Assembly: GCA_949987565.1 (NCBI GenBank)
Contig: OX465119.1
Coordinates: 7,352,694 to 7,416,693, forward strand
DNA length: 64,000 nucleotides
Origin: Luidia sarsii
Taxonomy: Eukaryota > Echinodermata > Asteroidea > Paxillosida > Luidiidae
Direction: 5' to 3'
The notes beneath the pieces are model-generated. The model worked only from the letters and a program-made list of their open reading frames with translations, was not told where the DNA came from and searched no databases. Below, piece after piece: positions 14,101 through 28,200 of the stretch. The position numbers and the translations under genes are program-made. The first letter of the stretch is position 1; each line of letters starts with the position of its first letter.

Positions 14101-17100
14101 TGTGGAGCAAGAATTCAAACTTCAGTTAACCGAACCCCCCCCCCCTCCTTCAACCCAAGATCAGTCCAGAGCACTGGCAGTTGCTTTTAAATCTGTCTTT
14201 GTGAGCACCGCCAGGACTTTAGGAGCCCTATCCTCGCTCCACGCTTAGAGCTTGCGGTTGAAACTCTGGTCCTTGCCAATGTGTAGTGCATTGTGAGCAA
14301 CGCCAAGGCTTTTCAAGCCGGCCCCATGCTCAGAGCTAGCGGTTAATATAAAAAAACACGACCAGATTCTCCTGCCAGAGACGTTGTACTGAAGCCATTT
14401 TCGAAAATAAACAATTTTTTCTTGTTTTACCTTACCGTACCGGGTACCTCATAAAAAAAATGTCCTAAATGTTCCAGAATGTTTCGTTTTTTATTGTTTG
14501 AAATATTGGAAGCTGAAAATCAGTGGGTAATGCAAAATCACTCTGTGCGGCCTCTGCCAAATTCGGATGATATACCCTCAAATCGAAGCTTGTTTTCTCC
14601 CACTTGAGCCTTTAGGGGCTTTCACACAAGAACTGTCTGTCAACTGTGTCTTGTTTTCATTGATTCATTGTTTGTACTTTCCTGAAATAAAATAAAAATT
14701 GGGACGTTACCCATCCTTTTAAGATTTCAGGAAGGTTCTATGAAGTTTCTTTGAAGGTTCTTTGGGCCCGGAGGAACGGAGAGACACACGGACACGCGAC
14801 TGCCACTCGGACACACTGCCCCCGCTGGGTTTTTATTGAGTGCAAAAAGTTATACACTTCAAAACATCCACGTCCATAATAAACGTGTTTCACCAACCTT
14901 TGATTGTTTGGTCAACAATATGATAATTCTCAAACAATCCAACACAGTACCTGCGACCAGCAGTATAGGCTACCTTTGCCCAACTTAAACCATAATTATA
15001 ATCTCTGCTGTACATGCAACTTGCATGTGTTTAACCTTACGTAGACTAGCACCGCTCAAATTATGCGAGTGCATGTCTTGACACCATTTCTGTGGCCCAC
15101 CCCATCCCACAGGCTACAAGGGGTGCCCAAGCAGGGAAAAACCAAGGCCGGGGCAGGCCAAGCCCCATGTACTCGGGGAACAAACCGCCAACCAATATCC
15201 CACTCCCAAAGGGGGATCCTCCCATGGCACGTTTCATATGACCATGTAAAACAAAAACAAAAAAAAGAAATTGAAAAACCCTGTCTGAGGCCAGTTCCCC
15301 CTGACGGATCTCTCCGTACTCCCCCAACGCCAGGTCTGCACTGCAGACGGCACACGCCGGTGGAACCAGCGACACTCCCAACTGAGCAACTTCAAGCCCA
15401 GCTATTCCCCCAACGCCAGGTCTGCACTGCAGACGGCACACGCCGGTGGAACCAGCGACACCCCCAACTGAGCAACTTCAAGCCCAGCTATTCCCCCAAC
15501 GCCAGGTCTGCACTGCAGACGGCACACGCTGGTGGAACCAGCGACACCCCCAACTGAGCAACTTCAAGCCCAGCTATTCCCCCAACGCCAGGTCTGCACT
15601 GCAGACGGCACATGCCGAGGAAACCAGCGACACCCCCAACTGAGCAACTCTGGCCAAGCTATCCCCCAATGCCCACATCCACGTCCGTCGAAGCGGACGA
15701 GCCCCACCCCCAACTGAGCAACTCTGGCCCAGCTATCCCCCAATGCCCACATCCAAGACTGTCGAAACGGACGAGCCCCAAGCCCAACTGAGCCTCGACA
15801 GACCGGTACTGTACCTTTGTACCAAAAATAAAAAATTAAAATAAACTTAAAGGGTGGCCCCGTGCCGGTTCATGAACTAGGGATTAACCAAGCATCAGCC
15901 GCAAACCGCACCCAGTGTCATGAGGTGGGTGGGTGGGATTTTTTACTATACGATGCACACTCAGCAAAGGTGCGCAGCCAAAAGAACCAATACACGCGCT
16001 ACAAGCGCTAATGTGCCCATCGCCTGACCGGCCCCATTGTTGGTCAGCTTTCCAGCTACCAAGCATTCCTGGGCCAAGCGCGTACGGCACGCATAACAAC
16101 GCCTTTGTTCAGACGGTCATTCTCCCTTCCCCGTTCCCAAAGTGGGTCTTCGGTCGACAAGCGACCAAAAACCAAATTATACAAGTATGCACAGAAATAA
16201 ACTTTCATACAGATTACAAAATGTGTAGGCCGACCACGTGAAAGACATTTCATTTTCGAATAAGTTTGATACTGCCGGTAGTTGACGTACTCAGAATAAC
16301 TTGATAAAAATATGCAGCGAAACTGCAGATACTATACAGGCCCCCTGTTTATTTGTTTGCGTCGTATCCGTGAACGTAGAAAGGGAAAAATCAATGTTTC
16401 AGCTCAGGCAATACAAAATTTTTAGCGTCCTACCTTTTGGGCAACAAGGAAGGAGGGAGGCCCTTTTTTCCCTAAAAAGCAAGCTGATCCATTTAATCAT
16501 CAAGATTGGTAGGCGAGACTAGGAGTAGGAACGCTTCGCAGCTCCCATTTCGTGGCAATAACAAGTAATGTTTTTATGCCATCTAGGCAATTGTCAGTGG
16601 CGGTAGTGATTTTTGCAAATCAGTTTCTCTCTTTGTGCGGTACCAGTATGGAAAATCGGTTAGGGTGACCGCGCTGCACTATTTAGGGGGGATTATTCCT
16701 CAAGTACGGAGAGCAGGGAGTCCAGCGTATAATCTGATTCCTTGAAAGAAACCAAACTCGACTGGGACGGGGGTTCTTTTGGGCATTTGGCCCGGGTGAT
16801 AATTCCCGTCGGTTGTGGGGCATTTTTGTTTTTTGGAAGAGTGGGTTGGGAAATACATGTATTCCAGAGTTCTTCATTGCGTGGGATGTGCCGCCATTGT
16901 TTGGCAACTGCTCCCCGGAAATCGCGGTGGTTAATCACCAGATTATGGGTGGTGCGGACCACCAGAGGTGTTTGCACCAGAGGTGTTTGTTAGTTCATAT
17001 TAAGCTCCCGCTCAGGAGTCCACACAGAGGGATTTTGCAATACTCAATGTTTTTCAGCTTCCAAGATTTCAAACAATAAAAGACGAAAACGTCTGAAAAA

Positions 17101-19268
17101 ATCTGGAATATATAGGACACACGTTTCTTATGAGGTAATGTAAAGAAAAAAAAATGTTTTATTGGAAACTGGCTTCAGCACAATGTCTCGGGCGGGAGAC
17201 AGTCTTGTCATGTATTTTTGCTCTGTGCTGTTAGTTAGAGCTCTAAGGCCGGCTTGAAAAGCCTTGGCGGTGCTCACATAGCACTACCTTGACAAGGACC
17301 GAGTTACAACCGCAAGCTCTGAGCGTGGAACAAGGATAGGGCTACTATTAAAGGCCTGTCTGTGCTCACAAAGACAGGATTGATCTTTGGTTGATAGGGG
17401 GGGGGGGTTCGGTTAACTGAAGTTTCAATTCCCGCTCAACAAACGGCAATATTGCCCATGTGACCAGTCCCCCCCCTAAGAAAAAAACAACCATGGAAGA
17501 AGGGTGGCAATATTATCCATTCGGATATTCGAGATAATTCGTTTAGAATAGTTTCGTTAGTTTCTGAACGTTTACATGACTGTAATCCCCAATGTCGGCT
17601 AGACAGGAAATGAATTTCACTGTGATTCAAGAGCGTTTGACACCGGAGAGCTTGCTATTAATATTTTAAGGGAGCCTGGCTAAGTTTCGCAGGAACAAGA
17701 CTTTTCGAAGGCTTCTTTCTAGAACTTCAATTAAATAAAATGCTCACAAACAGACAACCTTGTTGGTCTGCAGAACACGGCAATTCTTGAATGCAAACTT
17801 AGCGAACTGGCCCCAGCTACAGTGCTGTAATATTACTGTCATTTTACTTCGGGGCAAAAGCCAGACAACCTTATTGCTTATTGCGCGAGATGAAGTCTAT
17901 CATGCATTAGATACGCTGCACTTTTAACCTTGCACTTGGTATTGTTTAGATTCATGATGATTTCCGCTTAGGGCATGATCAGGGTTTTTCTTGAGTGGCC
18001 AGCTGAGCCACCTCAGTAAATTTCCAAGCAAAAACATTGGTGGCCCAGATGGTGTACATTTACATGCATACGTATTTCTATGTTAGGGTTAAAAACTCCA
18101 CAAACTTGTATGCACTAACATGATAACTATAGAGTAGGTGGTAAATTAACTAAATAAATTGAATATAAACTTGAGACTGAATATAAAATATCATTTGTTC
18201 GTTGCATGTACATGTATCATCATTTTCTATCAACTTTCAAAATATGACCTATTTAAAATGGGAAAGATGATCAACCTCCGAATAAAACAAAACCAATTTG
18301 AACCCAAGTTACCTCGCCGTGGTGGAAAAAGCAAGGAGAGCCTGCATTAGGATGATTGACAGCTCTATTGTTAAAAACATGATATAACATTTAAGGCGGC
18401 TCCTGTGTAGATGTCTTTCCCAAATTCTGGCGTTGTTTTTAGAATAGGACTACCGGTACTTGGGACATGCGGGAGAGTTGTTCAACCATTTTCCTTCCTC
18501 CATGGTTCAACTAAGCCTTCATTGGGCCTATTTGATAATATTGATAATAAATTTCCTTTATAATGGCAAAGTATAGAACTTTCCTTTGGTATGGTACGTC
18601 ACGGATTCAGTTTCTGCCAACCCCCAGCTTGCAAACTATGGTCGGTCGTTACACTAAATTCAAAAGACAATTATTTTTACAATGTGTATAACTAACAAAA
18701 AGCTAGACGACCATAAGAATACTCGGCGATCTTCACAAATTATACCCAACACAAAATGCAGATTGTTGAATTTATTTTTGGCTACAATCGATGTCAGTTG
18801 TCCATTATTGAAGCTGACGGCCGCCGCATATCAAATGTACATCAATGGCTGCAAATGACAGAAAGGTCTAAAATCTTTTGCGGATGTGTCAGAAATCACA
18901 AGAGGCAATCATCCAATCATTTATTTACGAGTGGTATGGCCATCGTTGGCGTACGGGTTTTTCCCGTACATTTTTAAGCCTTATGTCGCAAATTGTTGTG
19001 CTTTCTTCGCAGATCGTTCACGCATCATTGAGAAGCCTTGGCGTTGCTCACAAAGCACTACGCATTGACAAGGACCAGAGTTTCAACCGCAAGCTCTGAG
19101 CGTGGAGCGAGGATAGGGCTCCTAAAGTCCTGGCGGTGCTCACAAAGACAGATTTAAAAGTAACTGCCGGTGATCTGAATTGATCTTGGGTTGAAGGAGG
19201 GGGGGGGGGGGGTTTCGGCTCCACAAACGGCAATTGCCCATGTGATCATGCCCCTACTCCCCCCCAAA

Positions 19269-19299
<31 letters not shown>

Positions 19300-22200
19300 C
19301 CATGTACAGTATCTCGTTGACGTACGGGTTTTTTCCTTACATTTTCCTTACATTTTCTTTACATTTTTGTGCTATCTTCTCAGATCGTTCGCGCATCGTT
19401 CGCGAAGAGAGATTCGTACGCCGGACCTGTAAACCCTGTCTCCCCCAACTCTCCCCACACCCCTGATCGATTGCCGCTGAAAATCGTGAATCGGCAGTTA
19501 TCTTCGCGAAAGAAATGACGTCCCGGGGTCTTCTCCTTCTACCCTACCCCGAGCTGGGGTAAGAATTCTCCAGGGAAAAGCTTATCCACGGTGATTTCTT
19601 CGGTTGTGTGAATAGACAGACCGATATTCCCGGGGATTTCGTCTTGTGTGAAAGCCCCTAAAGTGGGAGAAAACAAGCTCCGATTTGAGGGTATATCAAC
19701 TGAAATGGGCGGAGGCCGCACAGAGTGATTTTGCATTACCCACTGATTTTCAGCTTCCAATATTTCAAGCAATAAAAAACTAAACTTTCTGGAAAATTTA
19801 GGACACTTTTTTTATGAGGTACCCGGTACGGTAAGGAAAAACAAGAAAAAATTGTTTAAGTTGGAAAATGGCTTCAGTACAACGTCTCTGGCAGGAGAAT
19901 CTGGTCATGTATTTTTATATTAACCACAAGCTCTGAGCATGCATGGGGCCGGCTTGAAAAGCCTTGGCGTTGCTCACAAAGCACTACACATTGGCAAGGA
20001 CCAGAGTTTCAACCGCAAGCTCTGAGCGTGGAGCGAGGATAGGGCTCCTAAAGCCTTGGCGGTGCTCACAAAGACAGATTTAAAAGCAACTGCCAGTGCT
20101 CTGGACTGATCTTGGGTTGAAGGAGGGGGGGGGGGGGGGTTCGGTTAACTGGAGTTTCAATTCCCGCTCCACAAATGTTAATTGCCCATGTGATCATGCC
20201 CCCCTAAGAAAAAAACAACCATTTATCTCGTTGGCGTACGGTTTTTTTCCCCGTACATTTAGGCCTTAGGTCGCAAATTGTTGTGCTTTCTTCGCAGATC
20301 GTTCGCGCATCATTCGCGAAGAGACGTTCGTACGTCGGACTTGTAAACCCTGTCTCCCCCAACTCTCTCCCCTACCCCGATCGATTGCCGCTGAAATTCG
20401 CGAATTGGCAGTTATCTTCCCGAAAGAAATGACGTCCGGGTCCGGTAGTTTCTCCTTTGATGGATGGCTGCTGGATTTTGCAAAGGAAATGACCCCCGGA
20501 CCAGTACGGAGTGGTTTCTCCCTCGGTTTATGGCCGCTGGTCTTCGCGAGTCTTCGCAGAGAAGACGACTCCCCGGACCGGTAATTATTTTCTCCTTGGA
20601 CCTATGGCCGCTTCAGTCGTGAATCGTTGGTTCTCTTCGCGAAGGAAATGACTCCCCGGACTGGTAAATATAAGAAATTGCGGACGTCTTCGCGAAGAAT
20701 CATTCGCACCAAATTGGTCGCGAATAGTGATAAACTGATAATAATTTTGATCAGTACTGTACATGTAAGGTTGTGGATGCTTAGTTTGAGCTAGCAATGG
20801 GTTTTGTATTCCTGTGATTTATTAGACCATTCTATGATTTCTATCATCTTGAGGGAATAATCAGATGTCTTCAATGTTCGTCAGGGTGGAAAACCTGATC
20901 TACTGTATGGCTGCTTTGCAGAGACCAATGATGCCCCATAGCACTGCCTATGGGAGAATGATTATCATTACTCCTTACCTTCCCTTTGCGTCCCATGTGC
21001 GTCTGTCCAAACCAGTCTGAGTCCAAGGCCTTCATGTTGGCTAGTATCTGGCCAGCAAATGCCTCATGATACTCAAACACATCAATGTCACTCAGAGATA
21101 AGCCAGCCTTGTCCAGGACCTTGGGGGTGCCATATGCTGGCCTAGGAATTCAAGCATTATATTACATACGGTATATCCTCAAAGACTGGCAACATTACTT
21201 CTTAGAGATTCAGTAAACAATAGCATTGACTGTTTTCTGTGTTAAACATGCTTACTGTACTTAGTTAATCATTGAAAAAGAAAATTCAAGTAATATGTTT
21301 TTTCAAAAGACTAAACAATTCAGAGGGCCTCATGTTTCAATGCTAACAGGAACTTTCTCAGATACAGAATAATGAGAGGCTTACACCATAAACTCACACA
21401 ATGGTCCAGCTTACAAGGACCATTTTTTTGCGTGAATTCTACTTCAAAACAAACACTGATGCTGGACTAGACCAATATTGGATTCACCAATAGAGAGTAC
21501 TATAAATTGATTGTTCCACAGATATATCAGGTTATACTTTTGTCAGGGAACTGCCCAGAGGGCACTGCCAAAAAGTGGCTCAGCATGAAAGTCCAATTCA
21601 GACAATGTGACAAGAGTTTCTACACCCGGGACTATAATGTTTTGCACTAAAAGAGTTATATCATATGATGATGATCTTACCCAAGAAGAAGTTGGTCTTT
21701 GGGGTCCTGTGCTACATAGACAAAGTCACGAAGATAGGCCTTTGGTTTCAGCCCCATGGCCTTGGCTTTGTCTTCAGTCATGACAAGGCAGGCTGAGGCA
21801 CCATCAGTCTGCAGTAACAATAAGCAATCTCAACATTCAGTAGAACAAGCTCAGGGAGAATTCATTACCACAAGTGGGACTGACAAACCCAACTTCTGCC
21901 TGAACCACTTCATGCCGGGACCTCCGAATCCGGAGCTCCGTTGGTTTGACTATGCGACGGGGCCCTCTGAATCCAGGCACCACTATTGTCCACATTCTAA
22001 ACAAAGACTTTTCACCTTGGAACAAATCAATACAAATCAGTACAGAGACCCTTTTTGAGGCAAGTTGCCACTTGACATGAATTCAAGATTAGCGGCAACA
22101 ATTGCACTAATGTGGGACCTTTACTGTGGATGATCGAGGGATAGCACACTGCCACAGGAGACATTGTGTTGGCATGCCACACAGCCCAACGGTCATCGTC

Positions 22201-25200
22201 AGGCAGTGGAATACCATCCACATTCTTCACTGCATTATGTAAATTACACTCCACTGACGACATACAATGGGCCCTCTTTCAAAAGGAAATTTTTTTGACA
22301 AAAGCAACACCAACGTATGAATTGTGCCAGGTATTACTCTCTTGTACACATGGCTTGTCTGATGTTATTTGCTAATTAGATACAATAGTTTTTTTTTCAT
22401 TATTTACTGCAAAACTGCAGACTCTATTTTGAAATCCAAGAATAAGGAACAAAAGATCTCTGGGGCTTAAGACTGTCTTGAACATTCTTCATTCCTCTAA
22501 AAATTACCTTAACACTTCAATAAGCATTACTTTACTGTCAATCATTCATATTCCTTAGAGTATCATGCTAGCCTATCCATAAAAGTTTTCAGGCTAATAC
22601 AAAAATGTTGTCTTATCTCCTTAATAATAACAGGAAATAGAAACCAGTGGGCGATACTCACAAGAAATGAAGCGTTGGCTGCTGTGACTGTGCCATGAGG
22701 CCTGATAAATGCTGGCCTCAGCTTGGCCATTTGTTCCAGCGTTGACTCCCGTATACCATTATCACGGTCTAGTACCTTGGTGGTACCTGGCACCTGGTAA
22801 GTCAGTCTGTCATCTAGGTAACCAGCTTTGGTGGCCTTGTCAGCCAGGCTATGTGAACGCACACTGAAGGCATCCTATGCAGAGAATGATACCACAGTCA
22901 AAAATTCAAAGGCTACACCAGAATATTATCACTCATTCTTGTCTTGCCAATGTGCCTATTTACAGACTAACACTGCGATTAAAAGGTTCAAATGCATTCA
23001 GCCCATTCTAATGTCCTTCATTGCAGTAGCTATTCAGGGGAAAACAGAACTCCCTTGTACATGTATATGATTCTCTAATAGTTAGAAGGTTATCTGACTT
23101 CAAGGGAGGCAATGAAGCCAAATTGATGTCTGCTAGCTCCTTTGAGATTGATGTAAATGTTAAGAGTGGCTGGGCATTGGTCTGCATGGCAGTAGGAGTG
23201 TTAGGTGGAGTGCATACCTGCTCTGTCCTGGAGACGTTGAAAGCAGAGGCTAGGCGATCACCTGAGTGCCCCATAGTCTCACTGGTGGAGAACTCTGCCA
23301 CAGCGGGTAACTGAAACAAAAAGCCACAACCAATGAATGCACTCAAATCTATCACACTAAATGTTCCCCAGTCAATTTGAACAAGGTTTCAGGTATCAGG
23401 CTGCCTTCCAGGTTGCACAGTTTTTTAAACTGGGCCTATTGGTTCCATCTGAAAACATGGAAATAATAACAAAGTCCTGTTTATCAATTTAAAGTATATT
23501 TCATTCTTTTATAACCAAAATAAAACCTTGCCTTGAAGGAAGTTTCTTTTAATATACACAATGTTGGGTTCTAAATATAAAAAAGGGTTGTTCTGAGATG
23601 ATCTTGATCTTTGAGGTTTAAAAAAATTAGAGAAAAATTAGAGAAGAAATGGCTTTAAGAGTAGTTTGTGAGAATATCGGATACATTTTGTGTAACCTAA
23701 GGCTTTGATATTGATATCTATTTATTTAGTCTTCTAAACAAGGCTGACCTCTGGAGCCAGGGCTTTCATGCTCAAATACTTGGAGGCAAGGGACATCTTG
23801 GCACCCATTGTCTTGGCCTGGAATGAGATGTTCACAAGATATAATACCGTGAGTAAAAGTACAACCTGTATGACATACATGAACTAAAGTATGATATCTG
23901 CAACAAAAAATCCTTGCAGAAATTCAGACCTGTCTGTGCTTAGTCAGGTGTGCGAGGGATTAGCACACTTGGACACAAGAAAAATCGATATATCGATAAT
24001 ATTGATATTTGAGTGCCGATATATTGATATTTTAAAAACCTGATATCGATGGTGCTTAATGCAAACAATGTGTATAAGATACATTTCCTATGTTTACACA
24101 TTAAAAGTCTTGTCATGGTGTCCGACTCCATTCGTTTCTGCTTGTAGTCAAGTGTCGTTCAGTGAATTCAATCAGGATATCAGTCAACAATAGTGACATG
24201 TGATGAAGTAATACAACACGGTTGCACACTGCTTAGGTACCATGTCAAAACATTTTATTGGCGCGCCACTGCACTGCGCCGCAGGTTGCTGCGCCCCGTC
24301 CGGCCGACCCGTGGCGCCGCTGCAAAGATTAAGATTCCTACATAACAAAAGGTGTGGGATTTGCATAATCTTTCATGGACAACCGCATTCTGGGTACTTG
24401 CTCTTGGACTCAGCCCGACGCGGCGCGCCAATGGTAACACTGACAGTGGATCTGGCCAGGCGGCCACCATAAAACCACACAGGAGGTGACCGCAAACACA
24501 AGATAATAAATACGAGAACAGTACTGTACCACGTTTTACACTTCATACATGATCTGCTCCGATCCAACTTTTTCATTGTAAGGATGGAGTATGTCGCTGC
24601 AACCTCGTTACCACATATTTCTAGGGATGATTGTTCCTTTTTTCTCTTCTAATGAAGGTCGTATCACGAATATAAACGTCGACGAAAATTTAATTATTTA
24701 TAAAAAGAGTACTAAACAGAGTTCTAAAATGTTATGCACATGCACACCATACAACCATTTCAATTCATTATCGCCTACCTAAAGTAAAATGCATTGTTTT
24801 CCTCACTCTGGATTGGGGGGGAAAAAATATCTGAGAAAAACGTTAACTGGAATCCAAGATCGACAAGACGACACTGCTTTTCCCAAAGTCGGTTTGAGGC
24901 ATACAAAAATAAACAAGAAAATGTAGGCCTGCAATGGTAAGGATCAAGCGCTCCTAAATAATTACGTCCAAACAAGCCTCCACATGGAACATGGACTGTA
25001 CCATTCAGGTATGGCCGGGATGTGCTAGTCAGCCTGACGGCAAAAATATGTGAAAATAGATCCCCGGAAAAAAACAAAAACAATAGCCCACATGTTTTAA
25101 GAGATGGATTTGTAAGCAGCTAGGTCAAACCTAAACAAGAATATTATCGGAGCTTATTATTGTATATACAGTCGCACCCCTCTCATGCCTAATGGAATAG

Positions 25201-28200
25201 TCCATGCTGTCAAGGAATCATGATGTAGGCCATGCCAAAAATGTCTTGTCGAAATACAATAAACAAATCTTGTGACAATAACCCGGGAGGAGGGCCGCTG
25301 GAGGACGCGTCGCACTGCGCTGTGATTTAATCCGGGAGGATGCGTCGCAATGCGCTGCGATTTAATCCGGGAGGAGGGACGCTGGAGGACGCGTCGCACT
25401 GCGCTGCGATTTAATCCGGGAGGAGGGACGCTGGAGGACGCAACGCACTGCGCTGTGATTTAATCCGGGAGGAGGGACGCTGGAGGACGCGTCGCACTGC
25501 GCTGTGATTTAATCCGGGAGGAGGGACGCTGGAGGACGCATCGCACTGCGCTGTGATTTAATCCGGGAGGAGGGACGCTGGAGGACGCGTCGCACTGCGC
25601 TGTGATTTAATCCGGGAGGAGGGACGCTGGAGGACGCGTCGCACTGCGCTGTGATTTAATCCGGGAGGAGGGACGCTGGAGGACGCGTTGCACTGCGCTG
25701 TGATTTAATCCGGGAGGAGGGACGCTGGAGGATGCGTCGCACTGCGCTGCGATTTAATCCGGGAGGAGGGACGCTGGAGGACGCGTCGCACTGCGCTGTG
25801 ATTTAATCTGGGAGGAGAGACGTTGGAGGACGCGTCGCACTGCGCTGTGATTTAATCCGGGAGGAGGGACGCTGGAGGACGCGTCGCACTGCGCTGCGAT
25901 TTAATCCGGGAGGAGGGACGCTGGAGGACGCGTCGCAATGCGCTGTGATTTAATCCGGGAGGAGGGACGCTGGAGGACGCGTCGCACTGCGCCGCGATTT
26001 AATCCGGGAGGAGGGACGCTGGAGGACACGTCGCACTGCGCTGCGATTTAATCCGGGAGGAGGGACGCTGGAGGACGCGTCGCAATGCGCTGTGATTTAA
26101 TCCGGGAGGAGGGACGCTGGAGGACGCGTCGCACTGCATTGTGATTTAATCCGGGAGGAGGGACGCTGGAGGACGCGTCGCGCTGCGCTGTGATTTAATC
26201 CGGGAGGAGGGACGCTGGAGGACGCGTCGCACTGCGCTGTGATTTAATCCGGGAGGAGGGACGCTGGAGGACGCGTCGCACTGCGCTGTGATTTAATCCG
26301 GGAGGAGGGACGCTGGAGGACGCGTCGCACTGCGCTGTGATTTAATCCGGGAGGAGGGACGCTGGAGGACGCGTCGCACTGCGCTGTGATTTAATCCGGG
26401 AGGAGGGACGCTGGAGGACGCGTCGCGCTGCGCTGTGATTTAATCCGGGAGGAGGGACGCTGGAGGACGCGTCGCGCTGCGCTGTGATTTAATCCGGGAG
26501 GAGGGACGCTGGAGGACGCGTCGCGCTGCGCTGTGATTTAATCCGGGAGGAGGGACGCTGGAGGACGCGTCGCAATGCGCTGTGATTTAACTCTTTCACT
26601 ACGGAATTAATGTGCATGTCTGTACGGAATAAATTTGGTAATATATTAGAAACAATGGGACATGTGAGCCGATGTATCGGCTTTCCGTCACAAGAGAGCG
26701 GTTTACCGAGCCGATGTATCGGCGCGCCGTACGGAAAGAGTTAATCCGGGAGGAGGGACGCTGGAGGACGCGTCGCGCTGCGCTGTGATTTAATCCGGGA
26801 GGAGGGACGCTGGAGGACGCGTCGCACTGCGCTGCGGCGGGTTGTGTCGCCGATAAAAATCTTTTTGACATGGTGCCTTACTGACTTTAAAGGCAACAAA
26901 GCAAATCTCAAGAATGTAGATGCCTGAAATATCAATCATAGCAGGACTTTCCTCAAAGGTCATTAGAGAAATGTCCTGCAAGGTCAAAACATCAGGTGGT
27001 CTAAATGTTGGGACATGCAATACATGAATGCTATGATAGCCAGCCATAAGTCAGTATGTTCTTATTCATACCTTGTTTTGAGCGAGCATAAATTTACGCA
27101 TTTGTCTGCTATGGCGTATAGGTACGTCAGACATGAACTCCACACCACCAGCAATGAAGGAATCACCTTGGTCAGTGTTGATCATTCCAATGCCTAAAAA
27201 AAAAGACAAGGACAGAAAATCTGAGTGAGTCACCACTCACCAGTATACATCTCATTTTATGAAGATGGTACTGCTTTGCCTCGAGTGTTGGCTTCCTAGA
27301 GATGGCACCAATATCTTCTAGTGTCAGTATTCCAGAGGCTTGTTTAGCTCCTTCCCATTTAAGACAAATATCCTTGAATGCTTGCTTGCAATTTGTCTGG
27401 TAAATCTCTGCTATTCCAAACAATGGCATACCTGTTGTGATGGCTACATTGGATGAGATACAAGCCATTGTGACTGTATGGCATGGAATCCGATCAGACA
27501 AGCCTGCTCCTAACGCAGCTTCCCTGGCAATGTTGCTTGTTTTCACCTCCTGGATCACTGTCCCATAGATGACGTTATCAACAACATCTGTAATGAACAT
27601 GACACTTAACATAACCATTCACCATATTATACATATTGTTTCCTTTTCCCCAGAACTGGAGCCTGTTAGGTGCAAGAGTGAATTGGCCACTTTATTCTTG
27701 ACCAGGTCTGGGAAAATAAATGCTGCACCGTTTGATACAGCAGCATATCTAAATGCAACATCAATTACAAAGTGACAGTACTACAATGAATATGGTTTCA
27801 AAACTCACGGCAATACCTATGAACAGAAGCAGTACAGCTCAAAGTAACAGAGATAATAAAAGCCTTACGTACATGAAAAGGTTTAATTGTACATGTACAT
27901 ACCTCTCTGGATATTGGTCTTGTTGAGCAAACCCCTGAAATAAGTAGTAATCTATGTATTAATCATTTTTGAAAAATGGTACAGAAAACTGGACTGGGAC
28001 TTAATTCACAAGACCACTGGTTTTGTAAAAAAAAAAAAACCCATGATGCTCTCTGATATATTGTTTTAGCATTTTCAGTGCTTTTTTTCAAGGGAAAAAA
28101 ATAGTGAATTTGTATGGTGACTTTTTAGAAAATTTTTGATATTATCTTTTCCCTGTTGCATACACTGGACCGATTGATTTATAACATTTTTAATTCATTG

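Larger units (their letters stand above)
12580..20759. mobile_element. 8.2-kb DNA transposon with ~2-kb inverted repeats, TA target duplication
   Basis: The left end CAGTACTGATCGAAATTATT and the right end (reverse complement CAGTACTGATCAAAATTATT) are each flanked by TA (12578-12579 and 20760-20761). The ends and TA duplication are of Tc1/mariner type. The arms, about 12580-14640 and 18940-20759, are near-identical inverted repeats. Each arm contains a tandem duplication of about 0.9 kb and many copies of the palindrome TTCGCGAA. A third, partial copy of the arm sequence lies at about 17040-17500. No transposase frame was found, so it is presumably non-autonomous. It lies within a HADHB intron. 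Confidence 0.75.
24236..26877. mobile_element. Harbinger-like non-autonomous element with TTA duplication, carrying a minisatellite
   Basis: The left end GGTACCATGTCAAAA and the right end (reverse complement GGCACCATGTCAAAA) continue into a similar A/T run and then GGCG, and are flanked by TTA (24233-24235 and 26878-26880). Three-base TTA duplication with GG-starting ends is typical of PIF/Harbinger elements. There is no transposase frame. Most of the right half is a 49-bp satellite array. The class is inferred; the inverted ends and TTA are seen directly. It lies in a HADHB intron. Confidence 0.6.

Noticed and set aside
14770..14840. LTR-like end on the minus strand
   Set aside because: No second LTR, primer-binding site, or gag/pol sequence found; left as a remark only.
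15063..15643. Overlapping 60-160-codon open frames on both strands
   Set aside because: They follow the 86-bp tandem repeat, which lacks stops; no domain or splice context.
24257..24433. Separate small MITE bounded by ATTGGCGCGCC
   Set aside because: The left match is part of the terminal repeat of the larger 24236-26877 element and only 11 bases agree; the larger structure with TTA explains the ends better.
25281..26836. Regularly spaced 49-bp repeats resembling a CRISPR-like array
   Set aside because: The units are contiguous with no unique spacers, in an animal intron. It is a minisatellite.
27172..27440. Read-through of HADHB exon 5 as one long frame
   Set aside because: Protein similarity stops at VAITTG, where a GTATGC donor lies; the family sequence resumes in 27072-27193.
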